Shown: positions 7,361 through 16,569, counted from the stretch's first letter. The stretch: DNA of 64,000 nt from Nocardioides sp. Soil805 (GCF_001429625.1 NZ_LMSU01000001.1:1230310-1294309), one strand, 5' to 3'. A program made the numbers and translations. Notes: generated from the sequence alone by a model not told the origin.

Positions 7361-10300
7361 ATGGACATCTCGGGGGATCTGCCCATCGGCCTGCACGAAT
7401 CACTGGTGACGTCCGGCATAGAGGCGCAGCTTGCGTCGGTCCTCGGACCTGTGGCTGAGTTCGGCACGGTTGATGATGCGGACCTTCCCCACGTTCTCGC
7501 GCAGCACGTCGCGGCGATGACCCTGCGACGACTCACCCACCTGAAGGACCCTGCTGCTCGCATCGCCGCGGCCAACGCCGCTCTTCAGGCACTGGAAGGG
7601 CAGCCGGACCCTGTGATGTCACCTGCACAGCAGCTTCATGCGCTGCGCATGCCGGCCGGGCCAGGAATCGACACACGTCTCACGCGGCGGCCGAAGACAC
7701 CTCTGAACGACGCGGCACTGCTCACCAACGCTCACGGCGAGCCGAGTCTGGCGTCCGAGCTTCGCGCCGAGATCGACTCGGCCGACTCGATCGACCTCCT
7801 GTGCGCCTTCGTCATGTGGCACGGCCTGCGTCTGATCGAGGGAGAGCTCGCAGCTGCACATCAAGCCGGCATCCCCATTCGAGTGGTCACCACGACGTAC
7901 ATCGGCGGGACCGAGCGTCGCGCGCTCGACCGTCTCGTCCGCGACTTCGGTGCCGAGGTCAAGGTCCAGTACGACGCCAAGCGCACCCGCCTCCATGCCA
8001 AGGCCTGGCTGTTCCAGCGCGACACGGGGTTCGACACCGCCTACGTGGGCTCCTCCAATCTGACGACCTCCGCCATGCTCGAGGGCGTCGAGTGGAACGT
8101 CCGACTCAGCACAGCGGCGACGCCAGCGCTGATCGACAAGTTCCGGGCGACCTTTGACACCTACTGGAACAGTCCCGAATTCGAGTCCTACGACCCCGAC
8201 CGAGACCGGGATCGCCTCGACGACGCGCTCCTCGAGGCCAAGGGCACCAAGAGCTCGGACCGAGTCACCATCACGCTGGTGGGCCTCGAGGTCCGCCCCT
8301 ATCCGTACCAGCAGCAGATGCTGGACGCACTCGAGGCCGAACGGGTGGTGCACGACCGGCACCGCAACTTGGTAGTGGCCGCGACCGGCACCGGCAAAAC
8401 GGTGATCGCCGCCTTGGACTACCGCCGGATGTGCCAACAGACCGGCGGTCAGCAACCGCGTCTGCTCTTCGTCGCGCATCGCAAGGAGATCCTCGAGCAG
8501 TCCATCCGCACCTACCGCGAGGTCCTGGGTAATGGCAGCTTCGGCGAGCTCTACGTGGGAGGTCAGCGGCCCGAACGCTGGAGCCACGTCTTCGCGAGCG
8601 TCCAGTCCCTCACGTCGTACGGCGTCACCGACATCCCCGCCGATGCTTACGAAGTCGTAGTCATCGACGAGTTCCACCACGCCGAGGCGCGCACCTATCG
8701 GCGCCTCATCGAGCACCTCCGCCCCACCGAGCTGCTCGGGCTCACCGCCACACCGGAGCGGGCCGACGGGACCGATGTGCGCTCGTTCTTCGACGGGCGC
8801 ACCGCAGCCGAACTGCGCCTGTGGGACGCGCTCGGTCAGGACCTGCTGTGCCCCTTCCACTACTTCGCGATCGCCGACGGCACGGACCTGCGGTCGATTA
8901 CCTGGTCGCGCGGCCGTTACGACGAGCGGGAACTCGAGGGCGTCTTCACCGGCAATGACGCGCGAGCACGCATCATCCTCCGGCAGATACGCGAGAAGGT
9001 CGCCGATCCCGGGCGGATGCGTGCCCTCGGGTTCTGCGTCTCGGTGGCGCACGCGGCGTACATGACTCAGGTCTTCAACGGCGCCGGCATTCCGGCTCGG
9101 CTGGTGACCGGACAGACCAGAGCGGAGGATCGCGCCACCGCCCTCCGGGAGCTGCGGTCAGCGACGGTCAACGTGCTCTTCACCGTAGACGTCTTCAACG
9201 AAGGTCTGGACATCCCGGATGTAGACACCGTGCTGTTCCTGCGCCCGACCGAGAGCGCCACGATCTTCATGCAGCAGTTGGGTCGGGGCCTTCGTCGAAC
9301 CCACAACAAGGCCGTGCTCACGGTGCTCGACTTCGTGGGCTACCACCGTCGTGAGTTCAGCTTCGCCAAGAAGTATTCAGCCCTCACTGGGGTCCACGGA
9401 AAGCAACTGCAGAAGGCTGTCCAGGATGACTTCCCCTTCCTGCCCTCCGGGTGTCAGATCCAGCTCGACCGCAAAACCCACGAGATCGTGCTGGAGAACC
9501 TCCGCTCGCAGATCTCGCCACGCTGGGCTCAGCTCGTCGGCATCTTGCGCCAGACGGGAGACAGCGACCTGGCGACGTTCCTGGACCGCAGCGGGCTTGA
9601 GCTGAGCGACATCAGCCGGCGCGGCTCTTGGACTGTCCTGCGCAGAGAGGCCGGATTTAAAGCGCTGCCTGGCTTCGAGCTTGAAGAGCGCCTACTCCGA
9701 CGAGTGCGGGCCTTCGCCCATGTCGACGATGCGCAGCGAGCGGCGTCGTACGACGCCCTTCTACGAGATGACGCTCCGAAGTACGACGAACTCTCCGCCG
9801 GCGAGCAGAGACTCGCCCGCATGCTCTTCTACTCGTTCTGGTCTGACGGCGGCGGCTTCGAGTCGTACGGCGATGGCCTCGCGGCCCTCCGCCACGAGGT
9901 TGCTGCGCGCGCCGAGATCCGTGCCGTCGTCGACCTGTCGTACGACGCAGCGCGTCACGTGCCCCTGACGCTGGACGGATCACTGTCCTCGGTGCCCCTC
10001 AAGGTGCACGCCCGCTACCAGCGCGAGGAGATCTTGGCCGCTCTCGACTTCCCGCGGAGACCCAACAGCTTCCGCGAGGGCGTCCTCTACCTCCCAGACC
10101 TCAACATCGATGCCTTCTTCATCACGCTGAAAAAGTCCGAGGCGGACTACTCCCCCACGACCATGTACGCCGACTATCCGATCAGCCGGGACCTCTTCCA
10201 CTGGGAGTCGCAGTCCACGACCTCCACGTCCTCCAAGACAGGTCAGCGCTATCTCGCCGGCGCCTCGACGGTGCTGTTGTTCGTCCGGCACGAGCCCAAG

Positions 10301-10447
10301 GACGACTTCGGCACGGCGCCGTACACGTTCATGGGACCCGCCACCTATGTCAGCCACTCCGGCGAGCGGCCCATCGCGATTACTTGGAAGCTCAAGCACC
10401 TCATGCCGATGGAGTTCTTTCAGCACGCATCGGCAATAGCCCAATAG
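7361..10447 (+). CDS. PLD-nuclease / SF2 helicase / DUF3427 protein
   Basis: 1028 residues. Residues 130-270 form a phospholipase-D-like nuclease domain: RLHAKAWLF (His212, Lys214) and YVGSSNLT. Residues 330-650 are a superfamily 2 helicase: Walker A ATGTGKT near 340, DEFHH near 434, LTATPER, and QQLGRGLRR near 640. From about 690 to the end is the DUF3427 region. The ATG at 7361 begins MDISGDLPIGLHESLVTSG, the usual start for this family, though no strong ribosome site precedes it. Related proteins are found scattered in genomic islands, and a role in defence or DNA processing is suspected. Third-position A/T looks more frequent than in the neighbours (not counted), hinting at transfer. It ends before the shared terminator at 10531. 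Confidence 0.85.
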   Translation: MDISGDLPIGLHESLVTSGIEAQLASVLGPVAEFGTVDDADLPHVLAQHVAAMTLRRLTHLKDPAARIAAANAALQALEGQPDPVMSPAQQLHALRMPAGPGIDTRLTRRPKTPLNDAALLTNAHGEPSLASELRAEIDSADSIDLLCAFVMWHGLRLIEGELAAAHQAGIPIRVVTTTYIGGTERRALDRLVRDFGAEVKVQYDAKRTRLHAKAWLFQRDTGFDTAYVGSSNLTTSAMLEGVEWNVRLSTAATPALIDKFRATFDTYWNSPEFESYDPDRDRDRLDDALLEAKGTKSSDRVTITLVGLEVRPYPYQQQMLDALEAERVVHDRHRNLVVAATGTGKTVIAALDYRRMCQQTGGQQPRLLFVAHRKEILEQSIRTYREVLGNGSFGELYVGGQRPERWSHVFASVQSLTSYGVTDIPADAYEVVVIDEFHHAEARTYRRLIEHLRPTELLGLTATPERADGTDVRSFFDGRTAAELRLWDALGQDLLCPFHYFAIADGTDLRSITWSRGRYDERELEGVFTGNDARARIILRQIREKVADPGRMRALGFCVSVAHAAYMTQVFNGAGIPARLVTGQTRAEDRATALRELRSATVNVLFTVDVFNEGLDIPDVDTVLFLRPTESATIFMQQLGRGLRRTHNKAVLTVLDFVGYHRREFSFAKKYSALTGVHGKQLQKAVQDDFPFLPSGCQIQLDRKTHEIVLENLRSQISPRWAQLVGILRQTGDSDLATFLDRSGLELSDISRRGSWTVLRREAGFKALPGFELEERLLRRVRAFAHVDDAQRAASYDALLRDDAPKYDELSAGEQRLARMLFYSFWSDGGGFESYGDGLAALRHEVAARAEIRAVVDLSYDAARHVPLTLDGSLSSVPLKVHARYQREEILAALDFPRRPNSFREGVLYLPDLNIDAFFITLKKSEADYSPTTMYADYPISRDLFHWESQSTTSTSSKTGQRYLAGASTVLLFVRHEPKDDFGTAPYTFMGPATYVSHSGERPIAITWKLKHLMPMEFFQHASAIAQ

Positions 10448-10530
10448 GGCACTGCCTGTCTACGAAGTCTGGGCAGCCAGGGACGGAGGCCCCACGGGCC
10501 AGCCGCGTCTCTGATCGGACCATACGAAGA

Positions 10531-10560
10531 AGGGCCCGACACCTCACGGTGTCGGGCCCT
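10531..10560 (-). terminator. strong intrinsic terminator of nrdJ
   Basis: Perfect 13-base stem agggcccgacacc / ggtgtcgggccct with a tcac tetraloop. On the minus strand it is followed by TTCTTCG, so it fits best as the nrdJ terminator. It also faces the end of the helicase gene and can serve both. Confidence 0.85.
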
Positions 10561-10575
10561 CACTTCCGTACTGGA

Positions 10576-13443
10576 TCAGCTGCAGCCGCTGGTGCTGCCG
10601 CAACCCTCGCAGACGTAGCACGAGCCGGCAGGACGCATCTTCGTCCCGCACGTCATGCAGAGCGGCGAGTCGACGGCGGTGCCGGTGAGCTTCTCAAAGA
10701 GCTCGGCCGTGGTCTTGGCCTCGACGGGCGCCGGCTTGGCCGCAGCCTCGACGATCTCCTCGGCCTCGACGACCTCGCCGACCACGGGGTGGTCCTCGAC
10801 GAGCTCGGCGGCGGAGCCGGTCTCCTCGACGATCGGCTCGTAGGAGCCGGTCTCGAGGTGACGCTGGCGCTCGTCGGCGGAGTAGATGCCGAGGGCGGAG
10901 CGCTCCTCGAAGGACAGGTAGTCCAGGGCCAGGCGGCGCCAGACGTAGTCCATGAGCGACTGCGCCATGCGGACGTCCGGGTCGTCGGTGAGGCCGGCGG
11001 GCTCGAAGCGCAGGTTGGTGAACTTCGAGACGTAGGTCTCCAGCGGGACGCCGTACTGCAGGCCGATCGAGACGGCGATCGAGAACGCGTCCATGACGCC
11101 GGCGAGGGTCGAGCCCTGCTTGCCGAGCTTGAGGAAGACCTCGCCCAGCTGGCCGTCGTCGTGGGCACCCGAGGTCATGTAGCCCTCGGCGCCGCCGACC
11201 GTGAAGGACGTCGTGCGCGAGACGCGCGACTTGGGGAGGCGCTTGCGGGTCGGGGCGTAGACGACCTTCTCCACGACCTTGGTCGCCGCGGCGTCCTTGG
11301 CGTCGGCCGCGTCCTTCGCGTCCTTCTTGGCCTTGCCGCCACCGTCGGAGAGCGGCTGGCCGACCTTGCAGTTGTCGCGGTAGATCGCGGTCGCCTTGAG
11401 GCCGAGCTTCCAGGACTGCATGTAGACGTCCTCGATCTCCTCGACCGTGGCGTCCTCGGGGAGGTTGACCGTCTTGGAGATCGCGCCGGACAGGAACGGC
11501 TGGGCCGCCGCCATCATCCGCACGTGGCCCATCGGCTTGAGCGACCGGGCGCCCATCGCGGTGTCGAAGACCTCGTAGTGCTCGGTCTTGAGGCCCGGGG
11601 CGTCGATGACGTGGCCGTGCTCGCCGATGTAGGCGACGATCGCCTCGACCTGCTCGGGCTGGTAGCCGAGCTTGCGCAGCGCCCGCGGGATCGTCTGGTT
11701 GACGATCTGCATGGAGCCGCCGCCGACGAGCTTCTTGAACTTCACCAGGGAGAAGTCGGGCTCGATGCCGGTGGTGTCGCAGTCCATCATGAAGCCGATG
11801 GTGCCGGTCGGCGCGAGCACCGAGGCCTGCGCGTTGCGGAAGCCGTTCTTCTCGCCGGTGGCGATGACGTCGGCCCACGCCTTGGTGGCGAGCTTGAGCA
11901 CGCGGCCGTCCTCGGTGTGCAGCACGCGCACCTGGTCGTTGGCCGCCTGGTGCTTGCGCATGACCCGCTTGTGGGCCTCCGCGTTGCGCTGGTAGCCGGC
12001 GTACGGGCCGACGATGCCGGCCAGCTCGGCCGAGCGCTTGTAGGACTGGCCGGTCATCAGCGACGTGATGGCGGCGGCCATCGAGCGGCCACCGTCGGAG
12101 TCGTAGCCGAGGCCCATCGCCATCAGCAGGGCGCCGAGGTTGGCGTAGCCGATGCCGAGCTGGCGGTAGTCGCGGGTGGTGTCGCCGATCGACTCGGTCG
12201 GGAAGTCCGCGAAGCAGATCGAGATGTCCATCGCGGTGATGATGAACTCGACGGCCTTGGCGAAGAGGGCGGCGTCGAAGGTGTCGTCGTCCTTGAGGAA
12301 CTTGAGCAGGTTGAGCGACGCCAGGTTGCACGAGGAGTTGTCGAGCGACATGTACTCCGAGCAGGGGTTGGACGCGGTGATGCGGCCGGTCTCGGGGTTG
12401 GTGTGCCAGTCGTTGATCGTGTCGTCGTACTGCAGGCCCGGGTCGGCGCACTCCCACGCGGCGACGCTGATCTTGCGGAACAGGTCGCGGGCGTCGACGG
12501 TCTCGATGACCTCGCCGGTGCCGCGCGAGCGCAGGCCGAACTCGGTGCCTTCCTCGACCGCGCGCATGAACTCGTCGCTGACGCGGACCGAGTTGTTGGC
12601 GTTCTGGTACTGCACGGAGGTGATGTCGGCGCCGCCGAGGTCCATGTCGAAGCCGGCGTCGCGCAGGGCGCGGATCTTGTCCTCCTCGCGCGCCTTGGTC
12701 ATCACGAACTCCTCGATGTCCGGGTGGTCGACGTCGAGGACGACCATCTTGGCCGCACGACGCGTGGCGCCGCCCGACTTGATGGTGCCTGCGGAGGCGT
12801 CGGCGCCGCGCATGAAGGAGACCGGGCCGGACGCCGTGCCGCCGGAGGAGAGCAGCTCCTTGGAGGAGCGGATGCGGGAGAGGTTGAGGCCGGCGCCGGA
12901 GCCGCCCTTGAAGATGAAGCCCTCTTCCTTGTACCAGTTGAGGATCGAGTCCATCGAGTCGTCGACCGAGAGGATGAAGCAGGCCGAGACCTGCTGCGGC
13001 GAGGGGGTGCCGACGTTGAACCACACGGGAGAGTTGAAGGAGAAGTACTGGTTGACCAGCAGCCAGGTGAGCTCGTGCTCGAAGATCTCGGCGTCGCCGT
13101 CGGTCTTGAAGTAGCCGTGCTCGATGCCGGCCTTCGTGTAGGTCTTCACGACCCGGTCGATGAGCTGCTTGAGGCTCCACTCGCGTACGTCGGTGCCGAC
13201 CGCGCCGCGGAAGTACTTGCTCGTGACGATGGTCGAGGCGTTGACCGACCAGAAGTCGGGGAACTCCACGCCGCGCTGCTCGAAGACGGTCTCGCCGGTC
13301 TTCCAGTTGGTCTGGACGACGTCGCGACGCTCCCAGGTGATGGCGTCGTAGGGGTGCGTGCCCTCGGTGCTGAACACCCGCTCGAGGGTCAGGCCCTTGC
13401 CCTTCGCGGCGCCCTTGGCGCGGCTGCTCACCGTCTCGGTCAT
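10576..13443 (-). CDS. nrdJ: vitamin B12-dependent ribonucleoside-diphosphate reductase (class II)
   Basis: 955-residue adenosylcobalamin-dependent ribonucleotide reductase, which makes deoxyribonucleotides in the cytosol with or without oxygen. Visible: FNSPVWFNVG near 140, ACFILSVDDSMDSI near 155 carrying a conserved active-site region, and NPCSEYMSLDNSSCNLASLN near 360 in the catalytic barrel. A Lys/Ala-rich linker precedes a carboxy-terminal Cys-rich tail (CMTCGTKM, CYVCEGCGS) that acts as zinc ribbon and redox tail. Length is normal for actinobacterial NrdJ. The ATG at 13443 has GAGGAGAA upstream. nrdR lies 111 bases upstream, the usual nrdR-nrdJ pairing. No cobalamin riboswitch fits in that gap. 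Confidence 0.97.
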   Translation of the reverse strand: MTETVSSRAKGAAKGKGLTLERVFSTEGTHPYDAITWERRDVVQTNWKTGETVFEQRGVEFPDFWSVNASTIVTSKYFRGAVGTDVREWSLKQLIDRVVKTYTKAGIEHGYFKTDGDAEIFEHELTWLLVNQYFSFNSPVWFNVGTPSPQQVSACFILSVDDSMDSILNWYKEEGFIFKGGSGAGLNLSRIRSSKELLSSGGTASGPVSFMRGADASAGTIKSGGATRRAAKMVVLDVDHPDIEEFVMTKAREEDKIRALRDAGFDMDLGGADITSVQYQNANNSVRVSDEFMRAVEEGTEFGLRSRGTGEVIETVDARDLFRKISVAAWECADPGLQYDDTINDWHTNPETGRITASNPCSEYMSLDNSSCNLASLNLLKFLKDDDTFDAALFAKAVEFIITAMDISICFADFPTESIGDTTRDYRQLGIGYANLGALLMAMGLGYDSDGGRSMAAAITSLMTGQSYKRSAELAGIVGPYAGYQRNAEAHKRVMRKHQAANDQVRVLHTEDGRVLKLATKAWADVIATGEKNGFRNAQASVLAPTGTIGFMMDCDTTGIEPDFSLVKFKKLVGGGSMQIVNQTIPRALRKLGYQPEQVEAIVAYIGEHGHVIDAPGLKTEHYEVFDTAMGARSLKPMGHVRMMAAAQPFLSGAISKTVNLPEDATVEEIEDVYMQSWKLGLKATAIYRDNCKVGQPLSDGGGKAKKDAKDAADAKDAAATKVVEKVVYAPTRKRLPKSRVSRTTSFTVGGAEGYMTSGAHDDGQLGEVFLKLGKQGSTLAGVMDAFSIAVSIGLQYGVPLETYVSKFTNLRFEPAGLTDDPDVRMAQSLMDYVWRRLALDYLSFEERSALGIYSADERQRHLETGSYEPIVEETGSAAELVEDHPVVGEVVEAEEIVEAAAKPAPVEAKTTAELFEKLTGTAVDSPLCMTCGTKMRPAGSCYVCEGCGSTSGCS

Positions 13444-13482
13444 GGGTTCTCCTCGTGATCCCTCGTGATGGTCAATCGAATG

Positions 13483-13503
13483 TCAGCAGGGCGTCCCTGC
13501 TGA
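13483..13503. promoter_or_regulatory. perfect 9-base inverted repeat before nrdJ
   Basis: tcagcaggg-cgt-ccctgctga, a perfect palindrome with a three-base centre, 40 to 60 bases upstream of the nrdJ start. It may be an RNA hairpin in the nrdJ leader or a protein site; it does not resemble an NrdR box. Just downstream, cctcgtgat is repeated twice (13451 and 13461) around the ribosome site. Confidence 0.4.
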
Positions 13504-13512
13504 GAGTGGTAC

Positions 13513-13546
13513 GCCCGGCACGCCGCTTCCCCACGACGTGCCGGGC
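13513..13546 (-). terminator. hairpin between nrdR and nrdJ
   Basis: Perfect 10-base stem gcccggcacg / cgtgccgggc with a 14-base loop, starting 9 bases after the nrdR stop. No T-run follows. It could partly terminate nrdR transcription, so that nrdJ is expressed both by read-through and from its own start. Confidence 0.5.
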
Positions 13547-13554
13547 AGTCTGTG

Positions 13555-14094
13555 TCAGCCCGTGGGGGCTGGGTGCTGCTCCTCGGCGCGGAGGGTTTCG
13601 AGGCTCGCCGCTGACGCGTCGAGCACCTCAACCACCGGACTTCCTTCTTCTCGCTCCGCTCGGAGAAGGGCGATCTCGTCCTCGAAGTCGTCGGCGCTCT
13701 GGAAGGCGCGGTAGACGGACGCGAAGCGGAGGTAGGCGACCTCGTCGAGCTCGCGCAGCGGGCTCAGGATGGCCAGGCCCACCTCGTGGGCGGGGATCTC
13801 GGCCTGCCCGCTGAGGCGCAGCGCGTCCTCGACGGCCTGGCCCAGGCAGGCGAGCTGGTCCTCGGTGACCGGGCGGCCCTTGCACGCCTTGCGGACGCCG
13901 GCGATCGCCTTGTCCCGGGTGAAGGGCTCGGTCGCGCCGGAGCGCTTGAGGACGGTCAGCTGCATCTGCTCCACCGTGGTGAAGCGCTTCGCGCAGTCGT
14001 TGCAGGTACGACGCCGGCGGATCGAGCTGCCGTCGTCGGCGACGCGGGAGTCGAGCACACGGGTGTCGGTGTTGCGGCAGTACGGACAGTGCAT
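13555..14094 (-). CDS. nrdR: transcriptional repressor NrdR
   Basis: 179-residue repressor of ribonucleotide reductase genes. Residues 1-40 are the zinc ribbon ([25 protein letters not shown]), and 49-139 the ATP-cone domain that senses ATP/dATP ([20 protein letters not shown]). The last 25 residues are a variable acidic tail. The ATG at 14094 gives the family's invariant MHCPYC start and has a GGGAGG site upstream. Two NrdR boxes at 14237-14283 lie upstream, indicating autoregulation. Downstream is nrdJ. Confidence 0.97.
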   Translation of the reverse strand: MHCPYCRNTDTRVLDSRVADDGSSIRRRRTCNDCAKRFTTVEQMQLTVLKRSGATEPFTRDKAIAGVRKACKGRPVTEDQLACLGQAVEDALRLSGQAEIPAHEVGLAILSPLRELDEVAYLRFASVYRAFQSADDFEDEIALLRAEREEGSPVVEVLDASAASLETLRAEEQHPAPTG

Positions 14095-14236
14095 GTGCGG
14101 GCCTCCCTCCTCGCTCGTCCGGCGTGGTCTGCGGGCGCGACTCGAACACCCTCTCGGGGTGTCAACGCCTGTGGACCAGCCGGTGATTCCTGTGGACAAG
14201 TAGCCTCTGGCTGTGAGGACTGCACCCGGTCCCTGT

Positions 14237-14283
14237 GGACTAGATGTGGAGAACCACAACGGTGTAACTACTAGATGTAGTGG
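14237..14283 (-). promoter_or_regulatory. tandem NrdR boxes, 31 bases apart
   Basis: Minus-strand ccactacatctagtag (14268-14283) and tctccacatctagtcc (14237-14252) share ACATCTAGT and fit the 16-base NrdR consensus aCaCWAtATaTWGTgt. Their spacing of exactly 31 bases, three helical turns, is the usual arrangement. They sit 143-190 bases before nrdR, so a leader of roughly 130 bases is expected. In the remaining part of the 392-base gap up to 14486 I recognise nothing except the leaderless promoter of the next plus-strand gene. Confidence 0.8.
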
Positions 14284-14486
14284 TAACCGTACGTCGGTGC
14301 GGAGACTTCTGCAAGTGGTTCGAAATGATCATCCGGGGGCTACGAGGGGGCCCGGGTAAAACCGCAGGTCAGTGCCTCCGAGGCCCTCGATTTCGGTCTT
14401 CGGGTGGCCCGTTCGGGCGGCGTGTCGGGGGTCTCTCCGGGCGCGTTCCGACAACGCCGCACGCCCCCATCGGACACAATGCTCCC

Positions 14487-14828
14487 GTGGCATCTTCGGG
14501 GAAGCGCGCAGGGGCGAGACGGGGCGCTCGCCAGCGCTCCGGGATCAACAGGACCGCGCTCGCGCTGGCCGCCGGGATCACGCTGTGCGTGGTCGCCTGG
14601 GGCTACCTGGTCTACCTCGCCATCGACTTCGGCACCTCGGCGCGCAGCGGCCAGTCGTCCTCTTGGGCGTTCCTCGCGCTGGCCTCGATCGGCGCGGTCG
14701 CCTGCCTGTTCACCGGCCTGATGCTCATCGCCCGCCTGCTGCGTGCGCTCGGGATCACCTCGGCACCCGACGTACCGTCCGAGCCCGCTCCCCCGCGCGT
14801 CGCGGGTGGGCGTCGCGCGGCTCGCTGA
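14487..14828 (+). CDS. small two-helix membrane protein, unknown function
   Basis: 113 residues, not recognised as a named family. A basic amino end (KRAGARRGARQR) is followed by two hydrophobic segments, about residues 25-47 (ALALAAGITLCVVAWGYLVY) and 60-85 (SWAFLALASIGAVACLF, GLMLIARLL), and a Pro/Arg-rich tail. By the positive-inside rule both ends face the cytosol. The GTG at 14487 is preceded by CACAAT at six bases, suggesting a leaderless transcript. It is convergent with the CAP-domain gene, 13 bases apart. Confidence 0.6.
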   Translation: MASSGKRAGARRGARQRSGINRTALALAAGITLCVVAWGYLVYLAIDFGTSARSGQSSSWAFLALASIGAVACLFTGLMLIARLLRALGITSAPDVPSEPAPPRVAGGRRAAR

Positions 14829-14841
14829 GCTTCCTTGTTGC

Positions 14842-15822
14842 TCAGCGCGTCCTGAAGAAGCGGATCGTGTACGCCGCCACCTGACCCGGCACGCCGTCGA
14901 CGACGATCCCGCTGACGGTGACCTCCGCCGCACCGACCGGCCTGCTCGGCCAGGCACGGGCCGGCATCTCCCACACCAGCGTCGGCTTGCCCGGGGCGAC
15001 GTCCGGGGTGCGGAGTCGGATGCCGGAGACCGGCTCGCCGCGGTAGGTGACGCTGACCCGGGCGTCGCTGAAGTCGGTGTCGTCGGCGCCCGAGCCGAGC
15101 GACCAGCGCCCGCGGGGGTCGAGCCGGGACGGGAACCAGCCGGCCGTCGGCCATGGCACCCACTGCGGGTCGGGTGCGGCCTCGTCGAACGGGCTGCCGA
15201 AGAGGTACGTCACGTTGGCGCGCTCCGTGCCGGCGATCCCGACGGAGCGCAGGTCGGGGTAGAGCAGCCAGCGGCGGTGGCCGACGCGGTGGTTGCCGCC
15301 ACCCCAGTCGTCGAGGTAGGCCTCGATCTTGTCGCTGTTGCTCTCCCGCGGCGTGCCCTCGTAGAGGTTCGACTGGCTCGCCGCGTCGCGACCCGTCCGC
15401 GTCCAGCACGGCCACTCACGCGGCGGGTCGTGGCTGACGGCGTGGTTCGCCGTCATGATCAGTGCCGCGGCCTGGGCGCTGGGGACGACCTTGGTGTCGA
15501 GCACGACGGGGTCCAGGCCGGCCATCCGTCGGGCGAAGTTGATGGCGTCGAGCTGTCGTCGCGTCGATCCGTCGGCCAGGCGACCGGGACTGCAGTCCTC
15601 GACGCTGCCGCCGATCCAGCGGGGCCGCGACTCCTCACCCCTGACCCAGAACCGGCGGTAGGCCTCGCGGACGCTCGCCCTGCTCGAGGTGTCGATGGGC
15701 CCGCTCTCGGCGGTCGTCGATGGTTCGTGCGCCACGTCGTGGCCGACGGCCTGGCTGGTGAGGGGCGTCAGGGTCACGAGTGACGCCGCGAGCAGGACGG
15801 CGAACGAGCTGCGTCGGCGCAT
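14842..15822 (-). CDS. secreted CAP-domain (SCP/PR1-like) protein
   Basis: 326 residues with a clear signal peptide (RRRSSFAVLLAASLVTLTPLTSQA, cleavage near 25). Residues 85-210 are a CAP domain: LDAINFARRMAGLDPVVLD at its start, then ANHAVSHDPP and YLDDWGGGNHRVGHRRW, with the His and acidic residues typical of the CAP cavity. The last 100 residues look like a beta-rich domain. Secreted bacterial CAP proteins are poorly understood; lipid binding or protease-like roles have been proposed. The ATG at 15822 follows GAGAGG at about 9 bases. It diverges from the DUF6318 gene. Confidence 0.8.
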   Translation of the reverse strand: MRRRSSFAVLLAASLVTLTPLTSQAVGHDVAHEPSTTAESGPIDTSSRASVREAYRRFWVRGEESRPRWIGGSVEDCSPGRLADGSTRRQLDAINFARRMAGLDPVVLDTKVVPSAQAAALIMTANHAVSHDPPREWPCWTRTGRDAASQSNLYEGTPRESNSDKIEAYLDDWGGGNHRVGHRRWLLYPDLRSVGIAGTERANVTYLFGSPFDEAAPDPQWVPWPTAGWFPSRLDPRGRWSLGSGADDTDFSDARVSVTYRGEPVSGIRLRTPDVAPGKPTLVWEMPARAWPSRPVGAAEVTVSGIVVDGVPGQVAAYTIRFFRTR

Positions 15823-15987
15823 GGTCTGGCCTCTCGGCGGTGGGGTGGCGAACGTACTCCTCAGCGCTCGTCTGCGTCCTCCACAGCCCGGGAACTGGGG
15901 GTCGATCTGGCGCCGCGACTCCCCTAGTTTGGGATTCGTCGTCCGTGCGGGGGCATGGATCCGACGCTCTCGGGAAAGAAGGCCTCC

Positions 15988-16569
15988 ATGAATCGTGGTC
16001 GTGTACGCCGCACTCTCGCGGCCGCCTGCGTCCTGCCGCTGCTGCTAGCCGGGTGTTCGGAGGACGAGCCCACGCCCCAGATGCCGGACCCGACCTCCTC
16101 GCCATCGGCGGTGGAGACGGACACCGGGCCGGTCGAGCCGACGCTTCCGCCGGAGGCGGAGGGGGATGGGGTGGAGGCCGCGGAGGCGTTTGTGAGCTAC
16201 TACTTCGCGCTCCTCACCTACTCACAGGAGTCGGGCGACACGACGCGGCTCCAAGACGTCGCAATCGCGGGTTGCGAGACCTGTCGAGGCGCGCTGGACG
16301 CCGTCCGTCAGACATACCAGGCCGGCGGCACCATTCAGGGCGGCGCCTACGAAGTCGTGTCGATACGCGCCTCCGATAGGGGGCAGTTGCCGGGAGGAGG
16401 CTCTTCCTTCGCCGGACGCGTCTCCGTTCACCACTCCGAGCAGGTGATCCGCGGCAGCAAGGTCGACGGGCTCGACGGGACCTACCCCGCCGGCAGGTCA
16501 AAGTTCGACTTCACAGCCGTCCGTCAAGCCAGAGGCAACTGGCAGATGGCCGATTGGACGCTGCTATGA
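15988..16569 (+). CDS. DUF6318 family lipoprotein
   Basis: 193 residues. The lipoprotein signal VLPLLLAGCSEDE puts the lipidated Cys near residue 22, followed by a 40-residue Pro/Thr-rich spacer. The globular part matches the DUF6318 pattern: AAEAFVSYYFALLTYSQESGD, IAGCETCRGALDAV, and WQMADWTLL at the end. It is thus anchored on the outer face of the membrane; function unknown. The ATG at 15988 has AAGAAGG upstream; an in-frame ATG at 15955 would place the signal too deep. Its TGA overlaps the ATG of the next gene, so the two are translationally coupled. Confidence 0.8.
   Translation: MNRGRVRRTLAAACVLPLLLAGCSEDEPTPQMPDPTSSPSAVETDTGPVEPTLPPEAEGDGVEAAEAFVSYYFALLTYSQESGDTTRLQDVAIAGCETCRGALDAVRQTYQAGGTIQGGAYEVVSIRASDRGQLPGGGSSFAGRVSVHHSEQVIRGSKVDGLDGTYPAGRSKFDFTAVRQARGNWQMADWTLL

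Noticed and set aside
10384..13458. Open frame of about 1000 codons antisense to nrdJ
   Set aside because: Mirror of nrdJ codons (Val/Gly/Leu/Arg repeats); nrdJ is unambiguous.
13444..13554. Cobalamin riboswitch before nrdJ
   Set aside because: Only 111 bases are available and no B12-box-like sequence is present; the hairpins there do not match the riboswitch core.
14284..14486. Structured RNA in the gap between the NrdR boxes and the next gene
   Set aside because: Some GC-rich pairing is possible but no known RNA family pattern or clear long stem could be identified.
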